64,000 nt of DNA from contig NZ_KE150267.1 of assembly GCF_000411155.1 (NCBI RefSeq), forward strand, positions 68,170-132,169, read 5' to 3'. Of the stretch, positions 55,418 to 63,989 are shown in pieces. The notes under the pieces were generated by a model that worked only from the letters and a program-made list of their open reading frames with translations, ran no database searches and was not told the origin of the DNA. Source of the DNA: Gleimia europaea ACS-120-V-Col10b (lineage in GTDB: Bacteria > Actinomycetota > Actinomycetes > Actinomycetales > Actinomycetaceae). The translations under genes were made by a program, and so were the position numbers. Within the stretch, counting starts at the first letter, position 1. Every line of letters begins with the position of its first letter.

Positions 55418-55720
55418 AGTGCAACCCCCACAACCACCACCCGCGCCAGGGTTGATACTGCTCCTGCGCGCGAAAACCACGCCCAGTGGTGCACCGTGGT
55501 GTGGGATGACCCCATCAATACGCAGGCGTACGTTGTTGGCGTGTTTCGCCGCCATTTCGGCTACGGTGAAAGCCGGGCCCGCTCCCTCATGCTCCAGGTT
55601 CATGAAAATGGGAGAGCCACAGTTTCAACCGGCCTTCGCGAGCGCATGGAAGCCGACGTTTACGCCATGCATTCCTATGGCCTAAAAGCCACTATTGAGC
55701 CGGCGCCAGATGCTGCTTAG
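55415..55720 (+). CDS. clpS: ATP-dependent Clp protease adaptor ClpS
   Basis: Adaptor that delivers N-degron proteins to the Clp protease. The 101 residues have an N-terminal tail of about 25 residues, then WCTVVWDDPINTQAYVVGVF (the WDDP variant with the substrate-pocket Asp/Asn region), FGYGESRARSLMLQVHENGRA and the MEADVYAMHSYGLKATIEPA end. It overlaps the DUF2017 gene by 11 bases. The family is certain. Confidence 0.93.
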   Translation: MSATPTTTTRARVDTAPARENHAQWCTVVWDDPINTQAYVVGVFRRHFGYGESRARSLMLQVHENGRATVSTGLRERMEADVYAMHSYGLKATIEPAPDAA

Positions 55721-56312
55721 CGAATTCACCGCCACGCCAGACGGCTACGAAACAACCATTGATGAGGACGTAGCTGTCTTGATGCAAACCCTGCTAGGCG
55801 AAACCATTGTCATCCTCGATGCGCCCACACAAGAGCCATTACTGTCCGCCCTCCTATCTGAGGATGAGCGCGACGAGCCCGACGACCCTACGCTGAAGAT
55901 CCTCCTGCCCTCGATGAGCAGTGATCCCGAAGAAGCCAGTAGCCTGCGTGCCCTCACCGAGGACGCCCTGCGCACACTCAAAACCGAGCGCCTCCAAGTA
56001 ATCGGCCATAAACTCGCTGAGCTTGCCACCAGCGAATCCCGCACGTTCACCATCGAGCGCGAGGACGTGTGGCAGTGGCTGTCCGGCCTCAATGATCTGC
56101 GCCTCGTCCTCGCTGGGCGCCTCGAGGTGAACAAGCTAGACGACACAGAATACTGGTATGAGCGCGTCGCAGCACTCCTCACTCGCGACACCGCACAACC
56201 ACGCCAGATCAGTGCGGAGGACCTCGTTGGCCTCGTATTCGTGCTCGTGTCTTGGTGGCAAGATTCACTACTTCAGGCGGTCCAAGAGGGCGATACTGCT
56301 AGTAACCTCTGA
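55710..56312 (+). CDS. DUF2017 family protein
   Basis: A protein of 200 residues from the ATG at 55710, which overlaps the end of clpS and suggests coupling; an upstream TTG would add 5 residues. Acidic and mostly helical, with the conserved pieces LSEDERDEPDDPTLKILLP, SLRALTEDALRTLKTERL and DLVGLVFVLVSWWQDSLLQ. DUF2017 genes regularly follow clpS in actinobacteria, but the function is unknown. No signal or membrane segment. Confidence 0.85.
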   Translation: MLLSEFTATPDGYETTIDEDVAVLMQTLLGETIVILDAPTQEPLLSALLSEDERDEPDDPTLKILLPSMSSDPEEASSLRALTEDALRTLKTERLQVIGHKLAELATSESRTFTIEREDVWQWLSGLNDLRLVLAGRLEVNKLDDTEYWYERVAALLTRDTAQPRQISAEDLVGLVFVLVSWWQDSLLQAVQEGDTASNL

Positions 56313-56315
56313 ACT

Positions 56316-57131
56316 ATGGATTCCGCTCCAATCGGCATACTTGACTCCGGCGTCGGAGGCTTAACTGTTGCCCGCGCGGTCATGGACAAACTGCCGGGCG
56401 AACAGATCCTTTATGTTGGCGACACGGCGCATTCGCCATATGGCACAAAACCCATCGCCTACGTGCGTGAACTCGCGATGGATGTCATGGACCGTCTGGC
56501 AGAGCGCGGCGTAAAAATGCTTGTAATTGCGTGCAATACGGCCTCGGCTGCCGTGCTTCGAGACGCGCGGGAAAGGTACGAGGTTGACGCCGGTATCTCC
56601 GTCGTTGAAGTCATCCAGCCTGCGGCCCGCCGCGCCGCTCGCACAACTAAAACCGGGCGGATCGGAATTATTGGCACCGAAGCCACGGTCACCTCGGGCG
56701 CATACTTGGATGCGCTCGCGGCCGTTCCCGGTCTTGAAATCGTGCAACACGCGGCCCCCAAGTTCGTTGAATTTGCTGAAGCCGGCATCACTACCGGCGA
56801 CGAAGTGCTCGAAGTTGCACGCGAATACTTACAGCCCATTAAAGAGGCTGACGTTGACACTCTTGTTCTTGGATGCACGCACTACCCGCTACTGACAGGC
56901 GTCATTTCGTACGTGATGGGGGAGGACGTGCAACTCGTGTCTTCGTCAGAATCGGCGGCCCATGATGTTTACCGCCGGCTTGTTGAAGAGGATAAGCTAC
57001 GCGATCCCGCACTTGGCGAGCCCGTCCCAGAGTTTTATGTTACGGGGGATGAGCGCAGATTTGCGCCCTTGGCTAAGCGCTTCCTCGGCCCGCAGGTGGG
57101 GGAGATTTCGCGCATGGAGGTGCACTCTTGA
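56316..57131 (+). CDS. murI: Glutamate racemase
   Basis: Makes D-glutamate for peptidoglycan. The 271 residues show GILDSGVGGLTVARAV (first Asp-Ser pair), YVGDTAHSPYGTK, LVIACNTASAAVL (catalytic Cys) and DTLVLGCTHYPLL (second catalytic Cys and His). It starts 3 bases after DUF2017; a TAACCT lies 7 bases before the ATG, so a leaderless start is possible. It overlaps the MBL hydrolase gene by 4 bases. Confidence 0.95.
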   Translation: MDSAPIGILDSGVGGLTVARAVMDKLPGEQILYVGDTAHSPYGTKPIAYVRELAMDVMDRLAERGVKMLVIACNTASAAVLRDARERYEVDAGISVVEVIQPAARRAARTTKTGRIGIIGTEATVTSGAYLDALAAVPGLEIVQHAAPKFVEFAEAGITTGDEVLEVAREYLQPIKEADVDTLVLGCTHYPLLTGVISYVMGEDVQLVSSSESAAHDVYRRLVEEDKLRDPALGEPVPEFYVTGDERRFAPLAKRFLGPQVGEISRMEVHS

Positions 57132-57925
57132 GGCTAACCGTAGTTGGATGCACCGGTTCGATGTCAGGTCCGTACTCCGCGGCTTCCTCATACCTGGTAC
57201 AGGCGCGAGGAGTGGACCTGGACACGGGGCGCACGCGCACTTGGAACGTGATGATGGATCTTGGGCCCGGCTCATTTGGTGCGCTATGGCGCTATATTGA
57301 CGCGCGAAAGCTTGATGCGGTGCTATTCTCGCACCTGCACGCCGACCACGTGGGTGACGTCATTTCGTTGCAGGTACACAGGCGCTGGTATCCCACCGGA
57401 CCGCTTCCGCCCCTGTTGCTTGCGGGGCCGGAAGGGCTGATGGGCCGGGTGCGCGGCATCGACGGGTACGCGCCTGACGAGACGTTTGAACAAGAGTTCG
57501 TGCCCGTGCAACTGGCCGACCGTGAGCCGCTCCAAATCGGGCCCCTCACCATCACGCCATACGCGGCCAATCACACGGTGCCCGCGTTTGGATTCCGCGT
57601 AGAAGGCCCCTCGGAGGGGGACTCCTCCAGCCGCGTGGAGCTTGCCTACACCGGCGACACGGACACCTGCGACAGCATCCAGGAAATGGCCAACGGCGTG
57701 AGCTTGCTTTTGTCGGAAGCTGGATTCACCCGCGCCGACACCGCCCGAGGCATACACCTAACGGGTGGGAGAGCTGCGAAAATCGCGTGCGAGGCAGGCG
57801 TGGAATCGCTTGTCCTCACCCACATCCAGCCCTGGACCGACCCAAAGACCGTCATCGCCGAGGCCCGAGAAGAGTGGGACGGTGCCATCTCCACCGCATA
57901 CGCGGGAGCCACCTACTCGCTATAG
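57128..57925 (+). CDS. MBL-fold metallohydrolase (Rv1339-like)
   Basis: A 265-residue metallo-beta-lactamase fold protein, closest in context to M. tuberculosis Rv1339, an atypical cyclic-AMP phosphodiesterase encoded after murI. The metal motif is LFSHLHADHVGDVISL (HxHxDH). Other ligands lie in YAANHTVPAFGFRVEG, YTGDTDTCDSI and the C-terminal LVLTHIQPWTDP. The TTG start overlaps the murI stop (TTGA). Cyclic nucleotide hydrolysis is inferred from context and pattern only. Confidence 0.85.
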   Translation: MRLTVVGCTGSMSGPYSAASSYLVQARGVDLDTGRTRTWNVMMDLGPGSFGALWRYIDARKLDAVLFSHLHADHVGDVISLQVHRRWYPTGPLPPLLLAGPEGLMGRVRGIDGYAPDETFEQEFVPVQLADREPLQIGPLTITPYAANHTVPAFGFRVEGPSEGDSSSRVELAYTGDTDTCDSIQEMANGVSLLLSEAGFTRADTARGIHLTGGRAAKIACEAGVESLVLTHIQPWTDPKTVIAEAREEWDGAISTAYAGATYSL

Positions 57926-57955
57926 GGCGCGCCCGCGTGGCGAGGCTTGGGTAAT

Positions 57956-58573
57956 TCAGCCTTTGAGCGCCTCGACAATTCGTGGAGCGAGAGCCGTGAA
58001 AGCCTTAGCCCGATGCGAAATCGTATTTTTCTGCTCCGGGGCAAGCTGTGCGTTGGTCTGGCTCATGCCCTCGGGCACGAAGATCGGATCGTAGCCAAAA
58101 CCATTGTAGCCGCGCGGCTCGTCAAGGAGCGTGCCACGCATAACCCCAACCTCAACCGTTTCGCTTCCAGTCGGCGTCACGAGCGCAGCGGCGCACACAA
58201 ACTGGGCGCCTCGATGCTGGGCAGGAACGTCGTGCAACTGGCCTAACAGCAGGTTCAGGTTTCCCTCATCATCGCCGTGGTGGCCTGCCCAGCGGGCAGA
58301 AAAGATGCCCGGTGCGCCCCCCATAATATCCACGGATAGGCCCGAATCGTCAGCCACTGTTGGCAGGCCCGTTACCCGCGCCAACGCCCTTGCTTTAATG
58401 AGAGCATTGCCCTCAAACGAGGTTGCGTCTTCAACCGGCTCGGACACATCAAAATCGCTAGTCGTGGCAATCTGATCCTTCGTGAGAGCAGGCATTAAAG
58501 GCGCGAGGATAGCGAGTAACTCATCCACCTTATGCCGGTTTCCCGTAGCTAAAACCAGCTTGAAATCAGGCAT
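57956..58573 (-). CDS. rdgB: Non-canonical purine NTP pyrophosphatase (RdgB/HAM1)
   Basis: Removes XTP and ITP from the nucleotide pool. The 205 residues show KLVLATGNRHKVDELLAIL, TVADDSGLSVDIMGGAPGIF, SARWAGHHGDDEGNLNLLL, EPRGYNGFGYDPIFVPEGM and SHRAKAF. The ATG at 58573 has AGGAGG upstream; an in-frame upstream codon is less likely. It follows rph on the minus strand with a 94-base gap, converging on the MBL gene. Confidence 0.94.
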   Translation of the reverse strand: MPDFKLVLATGNRHKVDELLAILAPLMPALTKDQIATTSDFDVSEPVEDATSFEGNALIKARALARVTGLPTVADDSGLSVDIMGGAPGIFSARWAGHHGDDEGNLNLLLGQLHDVPAQHRGAQFVCAAALVTPTGSETVEVGVMRGTLLDEPRGYNGFGYDPIFVPEGMSQTNAQLAPEQKNTISHRAKAFTALAPRIVEALKG

Positions 58574-58667
58574 TGTCTTGCCTCCTGTAAAGATCCTTCG
58601 CACTCTTACATGGCTTCTGTATGACGCTCATCGCTTCTTTTTGGTGTCTACAGTCTTCGTTGAATGG

Positions 58668-59432
58668 CTACAGTTTCTGGGCTAGCGCAGTCAACTGGAT
58701 CTGCCGTAGCTGCTCGCAGCCGACCTGCGCCAAACCAAGCAGCTGGTCAAGCTCGCCTCGGTCAAACGGCGCGTGCTCAGCCGTGCCCTGCACCTCAATG
58801 AACTTACCCGACCCGGTCATCACCACGTTCATATCCGTGTCAGCGCGCACGTCCTCCTCATACGGCAAATCCAACATCGGCACACCATCGATAATGCCCA
58901 CCGAAATAGCCGAAACCGAATCTGACAACACCTTACGATTTGCCTTATCCGGGGCGATTAGGCCCTGCTTTTGCCCCCACGTAATCGCGTCGGAAAGCGC
59001 CACAAAAGCGCCCGTAATCGAGGCAGTACGCGTCCCCCCATCGGCCTGCAAGACGTCACAGTCGAGCACAATCGTGTTCTCACCCAGAGCCGCCGTGTTC
59101 ACCACCGCGCGCACACTGCGGCCAATAAGACGCGAAATCTCGTGTGTGCGCCCCCCAATCTTGCCACGCACCGACTCGCGCTGCGAACGCGACGAGGTTG
59201 CACGCGGCAACATCGCATACTCAGCCGTCACCCATCCCTCGCCACTACCCGTGCGCCAACGCGGCACGCCCTCAGTTAAAGACGCCACGCAAAGCACACG
59301 AGTATTACCAAACTCGATCAGGCAAGAACCCTCCGCATTATCGATCCAGCCACGCTGCACCTTCACCGGCCGAAGCTCGTCGAGAGTGCGCCCATCATGC
59401 CTAACAGTTGAAACATTCTTCGAATCACTCAT
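58668..59432 (-). CDS. rph: Ribonuclease PH
   Basis: Phosphorolytic 3'-5' exoribonuclease for tRNA 3' ends. The 254 residues show [72 protein letters not shown] and [17 protein letters not shown] with the catalytic Asp. The first gene of an rph-rdgB pair, as in other actinobacteria. Its leaderless promoter abuts that of nudC. Confidence 0.95.
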   Translation of the reverse strand: MSDSKNVSTVRHDGRTLDELRPVKVQRGWIDNAEGSCLIEFGNTRVLCVASLTEGVPRWRTGSGEGWVTAEYAMLPRATSSRSQRESVRGKIGGRTHEISRLIGRSVRAVVNTAALGENTIVLDCDVLQADGGTRTASITGAFVALSDAITWGQKQGLIAPDKANRKVLSDSVSAISVGIIDGVPMLDLPYEEDVRADTDMNVVMTGSGKFIEVQGTAEHAPFDRGELDQLLGLAQVGCEQLRQIQLTALAQKL

Positions 59433-59444
59433 GCTTCAACCGTA
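59433..59444 (-). promoter_or_regulatory. Leaderless promoter of rph
   Basis: TACGGT on the minus strand (59444-59439) ends 6 bases before the ATG at 59432. Confidence 0.5.
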
Positions 59445-59452
59445 CCGCGTAA

Positions 59453-59467
59453 TAGCGTGGAAACATG
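59453..59467 (+). promoter_or_regulatory. Leaderless promoter of nudC
   Basis: TAGCGT (59453-59458), then 6 bases, then the ATG at 59465. Only 32 bases separate the rph and nudC start codons, leaving no room for leaders. Confidence 0.5.
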
Positions 59468-60412
59468 AACATGCCACTACCGCTTTCACAAGGCAACTGG
59501 GACCCGTGCACCTATGCGCGCCCTTTCATTGACCCGCGAGGAGTTGCCAAACGCGAAATCCCCGCCAAAACAATGTACGACGCCATCGCGCAGCACTGCG
59601 GCCTCCAAGTTGGGACCACCTCCACCTACCTGATCAGCGAACGAGGCCGGTTCATTCCCAACTCCCAAGGTGGTGCTCGGCACGACCTCGATCGCATAGA
59701 CCCACACCAAATCAAACGAGTGTTCTTTCTGGGAGAAGAGGGAGGCGCGGCCCTCCTCGGCATTCAACTACACCCCACCGACAGCGACGGATACGCCGAC
59801 CTGCGGCAAAACACCCACCTTGACCCAACGGACGTGCAACTGCTGGCAACTTGCTCCGGACTGGCAAATTGGCACGACAATGGGGCATTCTGTGCGCGCT
59901 GCGGCGAACGCACAACCTACACAGCCGCAGGGTGGGAACGCAAATGTCTGGGCTGCGCGCGCATCGAATACCCGCGCACCGACCCGTCAATAATCGTTGC
60001 GATCCACGACCAAAACGATCGCATTCTGGTAGCGCACAACACGCGGTGGCGGCCAACGTACGCCTCCTTAGTGGCCGGATTTATGGAAATGGGCGAAGCA
60101 CCCGAACAGACCGTTGTGCGAGAAACACTAGAAGAAGTTGGACTACACGTAGATCGGATCGAGTACGTCGCATCCCAAGCATGGCCTTTCCCCCGGTCCC
60201 TCATGCTCGGCTACCGCGCCCGGGTTGTGGACGGATCCGGGCTTGAACCGGTTGTGGATGGAGTGGAAATCGACTGGGCCCGCTGGTATACGCGTGAAGA
60301 ATACGCCGATGCTATTCGGGCCGGAGAAGCAGAGGTGCCTGGCCCCATCTCTATCGCCCGCGCCATCATCCGCCAGTGGTACGGCCAGCCCCTGCCCGGC
60401 GAGGAAAAGTAG
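59465..60412 (+). CDS. nudC: NAD(+) diphosphatase / RNA deNADding enzyme
   Basis: Nudix hydrolase that cleaves NADH and NAD-capped RNA. The 315 residues have an N-terminal domain, then a four-cysteine zinc ribbon (FCARCGERT and KCLGCARIEYPR), then the Nudix box GFMEMGEAPEQTVVRETLEE ending in VG, and the NudC signature SQAWPFPRSLMLGY (family SQPWPFPxS, Pro replaced by Ala). It is followed by uvrD2, an order also seen in mycobacteria. Confidence 0.94.
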   Translation: MNMPLPLSQGNWDPCTYARPFIDPRGVAKREIPAKTMYDAIAQHCGLQVGTTSTYLISERGRFIPNSQGGARHDLDRIDPHQIKRVFFLGEEGGAALLGIQLHPTDSDGYADLRQNTHLDPTDVQLLATCSGLANWHDNGAFCARCGERTTYTAAGWERKCLGCARIEYPRTDPSIIVAIHDQNDRILVAHNTRWRPTYASLVAGFMEMGEAPEQTVVRETLEEVGLHVDRIEYVASQAWPFPRSLMLGYRARVVDGSGLEPVVDGVEIDWARWYTREEYADAIRAGEAEVPGPISIARAIIRQWYGQPLPGEEK

Positions 60413-60499
60413 CCGCGCATCTCGATCCACAACCAACGCGCCCGCAATTTGCTGTCCGTCCCCTAACGCATAATGGTTAAGGACAGGAGGTAAAGCAGA

Positions 60500-62626
60500 T
60501 TGGGACAAAATCCTAACGCCCTACTTGAAGCGCTCGACCCGGAACAACGTCAAGTGGCCATGCAAGTTACCGGGCCGCTATCCGTGCTCGCCGGCGCCGG
60601 AACCGGTAAAACCCGCGCCATCACCTACCGGCTCGCATACGGAACCGCGATAGGCGCGTTTGATCCCGGCTCCGTACTCGCAGTTACTTTCACCCAGCGC
60701 GCGGCCGCCGAAATGCGCACGCGCCTAAGAGATCTTGGCGTGCCCGGCGCGCAAGCCAGAACCTTCCACTCCGCCGCGCTACGCCAACTACGCTACTTCT
60801 GGCCACGAGCCATCGGCGGGCCAATGCGGCCCATCATGGACTACAAAGCTCCCATTGTCGCCAACGCCGCAAAACGCTTGGGCCTTTCCATCGACAAAAC
60901 TGCAATCCGTGACATGTCAGCCGAAATCGAATGGGCAAAAGTCTCCATGGTTGGGCCCGACGCATACGTTGACGCCGCCACCACGCAGCTACGCGAGGCG
61001 CCCGCCGACCTCGACCTCGAAACCATGGCAACACTGCTGTCGGCGTACGAAGATTCCAAAGATGAACGGGGCGTTATCGACTTCGAAGATGCCCTCCTTC
61101 TGCTAACCGGTCTTCTTCAAGAACGCGACGACATCGCGCGAGCAGTGCGATCCCAGTACCGCAACTTCATTGTCGATGAGTTCCAAGACGTCTCCGCCCT
61201 GCAATTCGCGCTCCTGCAAGAATGGCTCGGAGGCCGACACGATGTGTGCGTCGTAGGCGACGTTGCCCAAACAATCTACTCCTTCGCAGGAGCGGATCCG
61301 GCTTACCTCGTGAATTTCGAAAAATACCACCCCGGAGCTCGGCGAGTACAACTAAACCGGGACTACCGCTCCACACCGCAAATCGTTTCAATCGCGAACA
61401 AAGTTCTCGAAGGTGCTGCAGGGATCCGGCGTAGGAACGCCACCTCAGACAAGGGCATGCCCGAAGGGGCCGTCCGCCTTAAATCGCAGCGACCATCAGG
61501 CCCAGCCGTATCATTTGCCTCCTATGCCGACGACCAGTCCGAAGCTGCCGGCATCGCCGCGCACATCAAATCCCTAACTGAAGACGGCGTCCCGCTACAA
61601 GACATTGCGATCCTCTACCGCACCAACGCGCAATCCGAAGCGTTCGAACAGGCGCTCGCCGATGCCGGCATAGGGTTCATCATTCGCGGGGGAGAAAAAT
61701 TCTTCGAACGGGAAGAAATCCGGCGAGCAATGGTGATTCTGCGCCAACTGGTTCGCATAAAACTGCCGGCTAGTAGCGTGAATCCGGGGGAGGAGAAAGA
61801 GTCTAAAAACCTTGAGGTGCTTGCTAAACCCGAGCAGGTGGACGCCAGTGGCCTCGGCCTTGAAAAAAACACCTTAGAAGCAGTAAAAAATGTTGCCTCC
61901 GGGCTTGGATGGACGGTCAAACCGCCATCGGGGCAAGGCGCGGTTCGAGAAAAATGGGAGAGCCTGGACGCCCTCGTCAATCTAGCCATTGAACGCGAAA
62001 ATTTGCCGTTGGCTGAATTCGTACAAGAACTCAACGAAAGAGCCGAAGCCCAACTTGCGCCCACCATTTCAGGCGTGACTCTCTCATCGCTACATGCAGC
62101 GAAAGGTCTGGAATGGGAGGCCGTTTTCCTCGCCGGCGCATCCGAGGGGTTACTGCCCATCTCGCTTGCAAAAACACCAGAGTCGATCGAGGAAGAAAGA
62201 CGCCTGCTCTACGTGGGTGTTACGAGAGCGAAAACGCACCTCGTGATCTCCTATGCCAAATCTCGCGGAGTGGGTAGAAGCAAGACGCGCGAAAACTCTC
62301 GGTTCTTAGACTCAATTTGGCCAGTGGAAGAAATCAAGCCAATCAAACCTAGACGCGTTGCTCCCAAACTGAAAGATGAGCTTGCGGACGCGTCCGAAGA
62401 TGTAAAGCGTCTGTTCGAAACGCTCAGGCAATGGCGACTAGAGCTATCGCGTGAAATCTCGAAACCGGCCTACACGATATTTACCGACCGTACGCTTATG
62501 GCAATAGCCGACGTGAAGCCCGAAACTCTAATACAACTGCGCACAATCCCCGGCATCGGGGCCACTAAGAGTGAAAAGTACGGCGCCGACGTTTTGAGAA
62601 TCATCCGAGACAATGCGGGAGAGTGA
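60500..62626 (+). CDS. uvrD2: UvrD/Rep-type DNA helicase with HRDC domain (UvrD2-like)
   Basis: Superfamily 1 3'-5' helicase of 708 residues. Walker A is LAGAGTGKTRA, motif Ia VTFTQRAAAEMRTR, motif II FIVDEFQDVSALQ, motif III VVGDVAQTIYSFAGA, motif IV QLNRDYRST and motif V/VI LSSLHAAKGLEWEAVFL and RRLLYVGVTRAKTHL. A C-terminal HRDC domain (about 640-705) has SKPAYTIFTDRTLMAIADVK and IPGIGATKSEKYG. Mycobacterial UvrD2 has a tetracysteine motif between helicase and HRDC; here that linker contains no cysteine. The TTG start has AGGAGGT. Confidence 0.93.
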   Translation: MGQNPNALLEALDPEQRQVAMQVTGPLSVLAGAGTGKTRAITYRLAYGTAIGAFDPGSVLAVTFTQRAAAEMRTRLRDLGVPGAQARTFHSAALRQLRYFWPRAIGGPMRPIMDYKAPIVANAAKRLGLSIDKTAIRDMSAEIEWAKVSMVGPDAYVDAATTQLREAPADLDLETMATLLSAYEDSKDERGVIDFEDALLLLTGLLQERDDIARAVRSQYRNFIVDEFQDVSALQFALLQEWLGGRHDVCVVGDVAQTIYSFAGADPAYLVNFEKYHPGARRVQLNRDYRSTPQIVSIANKVLEGAAGIRRRNATSDKGMPEGAVRLKSQRPSGPAVSFASYADDQSEAAGIAAHIKSLTEDGVPLQDIAILYRTNAQSEAFEQALADAGIGFIIRGGEKFFEREEIRRAMVILRQLVRIKLPASSVNPGEEKESKNLEVLAKPEQVDASGLGLEKNTLEAVKNVASGLGWTVKPPSGQGAVREKWESLDALVNLAIERENLPLAEFVQELNERAEAQLAPTISGVTLSSLHAAKGLEWEAVFLAGASEGLLPISLAKTPESIEEERRLLYVGVTRAKTHLVISYAKSRGVGRSKTRENSRFLDSIWPVEEIKPIKPRRVAPKLKDELADASEDVKRLFETLRQWRLELSREISKPAYTIFTDRTLMAIADVKPETLIQLRTIPGIGATKSEKYGADVLRIIRDNAGE

Positions 62627-62741
62627 TCATCAGATTACTGCGCGGCTCGTTGCTTGAGATGGGGCTAGGTAGTGGAGGAGCTTAATTTACGCACTTGATG
62701 GCAACTCTCGGCACGGTTTGTGTTCAGTGGTGTGCTGTCCT

Positions 62742-63722
62742 TTAGTTTTGAGCGGATTTCTTGCTTACAGGAACCTTCACACTTGCGGGTAGTCCCGTGC
62801 AGGAGCACTCGTGGTGAATCGGCCAATTAAAGCGGTTCACAACGAAGTTCTCGTCAATGAACCGAACCTCACCAGGGGGTAGTCCAAACCCATCAATCTC
62901 ATTCGCAACCAGGCGCGCAGTCATCATTGCGGAAGCCAAGATCAGGTCAGAGGAGAGGCTCGGAAATGGTTGATGGCGGCACTGAATCTGCAGCGCTGGC
63001 CACTCTTCATCCATGTCGCGTAAATTGCGGTCCACGCACTCCAGACACGGAGATCCTCCGGTGCGAACAAACGGGCCAACCTGAACGTTATCCTCGTTAA
63101 AAATTACTGACAGTAGCGGGATCCCCGAGTCTTGCCACTCGCGGATAAGTGAGTATGAAGATGCCCTCGCGAACAACGCGATAATGAAATGCGGTTCAGA
63201 TGCTAAAGGTTTGCCCAAGCCAATGGTCCGATTCAACGTGGTACGCGACGAATTGCCCATGTCGTCGCCAAAATACCGCAGGTCAAGCCGCCTTATGGAC
63301 GCGCCTTGAAGCGACTCCACGAGGGCAGACAAATACGTCCTCATTTTGAGAAACTGCGTGGGGTCACCACAACTGTGCGCCACTATGTCAACGCGGATCT
63401 GCTCGCGTTTCCCGAGGGCATTGGTAGTGCCGTCTCGGCGCATTAATCGCTTGCTGTCACTGGTTGACTGCACCTCTGCGGCAAGTTGAGTTAAATGACG
63501 CTGTTTTAGTAAATCTTCAAGCTTGTGGATGCGAGCTTCAGAAATGTTGCGCTTCTTCGCGCGTGCATGTGTGGCCGTGTTGGACGAGTGGAACTTCAAA
63601 CTCTGCAAGTAGGACTGCTCGACGGGTTCAAGACCGGTGAGTACTGTGCTCGCTGGCCCCATGCCAACTTGTACGTCTCCGTTCGCGCGAACAAAAATGG
63701 CTGTTCCTTCACGAAGCTGCAT
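62742..63722 (-). CDS. ThiF/cyclodehydratase-like protein (Rv3196-like)
   Basis: A 326-residue protein of the actinobacterial family annotated as TOMM precursor-binding or bacteriocin cyclodehydratase-like. The N-terminus is REGTAIFVRANGDVQVGMGP. The middle is E1/ThiF-like but without a recognisable ATP-binding loop. The C-terminal half has SGIPLLSVIFNEDNVQVGPF, GGSPCLECVDRNLRDMDEEW and NWPIHHECSCTG, where two cysteine pairs probably hold zinc. No precursor peptide, YcaO or dehydrogenase gene is present, so a peptide-modifying role is unsupported. It sits beside uvrD2, as in mycobacteria. AGGAGGACC precedes the ATG. Confidence 0.65.
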   Translation of the reverse strand: MQLREGTAIFVRANGDVQVGMGPASTVLTGLEPVEQSYLQSLKFHSSNTATHARAKKRNISEARIHKLEDLLKQRHLTQLAAEVQSTSDSKRLMRRDGTTNALGKREQIRVDIVAHSCGDPTQFLKMRTYLSALVESLQGASIRRLDLRYFGDDMGNSSRTTLNRTIGLGKPLASEPHFIIALFARASSYSLIREWQDSGIPLLSVIFNEDNVQVGPFVRTGGSPCLECVDRNLRDMDEEWPALQIQCRHQPFPSLSSDLILASAMMTARLVANEIDGFGLPPGEVRFIDENFVVNRFNWPIHHECSCTGLPASVKVPVSKKSAQN

Positions 63723-63821
63723 TGGTCCTCCTTAGAGCCGCACGGGCTCTACTCGTATTAACAAGGTGACGGGCTGTCTGGTCACATCTGGTAGTGGAAT
63801 GAAGTGCGCTGGGGCGGGTGG

Positions 63822-63936
63822 CTGGTCGTGTTTGCTTGGTGGTTTTGATGACGTGGGCGTCTGATCGTGTTGGCCGGCAGTTTTGTCCGGATGGGCATCT
63901 GGCCGTGTTTGCTTGGCGGTTTTACGGGACGGTCGT
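63822..63936. repeat. Degenerate 38-39-bp tandem repeat, three copies
   Basis: Copies begin CTGGTCGTGTTTGCTTGG (63822), CTGATCGTGTTGGCCGGC (63861) and CTGGCCGTGTTTGCTTGG (63899), each continuing with a GGTTTT-type block. Spacing is 39 and 38 bases. The 3' flank stays G/T-rich with looser similarity. Unrelated to the 83-bp repeats. Confidence 0.6.
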
Positions 63937-63989
63937 TTGGTTCGGTGGGTTTGTTGTGTTCGCTGGTGATCACAACATGCGGCTGGTTC

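Noticed and set aside
62742..63722. Thiazole/oxazole peptide (TOMM) gene cluster
   Set aside because: Only a cyclodehydratase-like protein is present; no precursor, YcaO or dehydrogenase gene is seen in the window.
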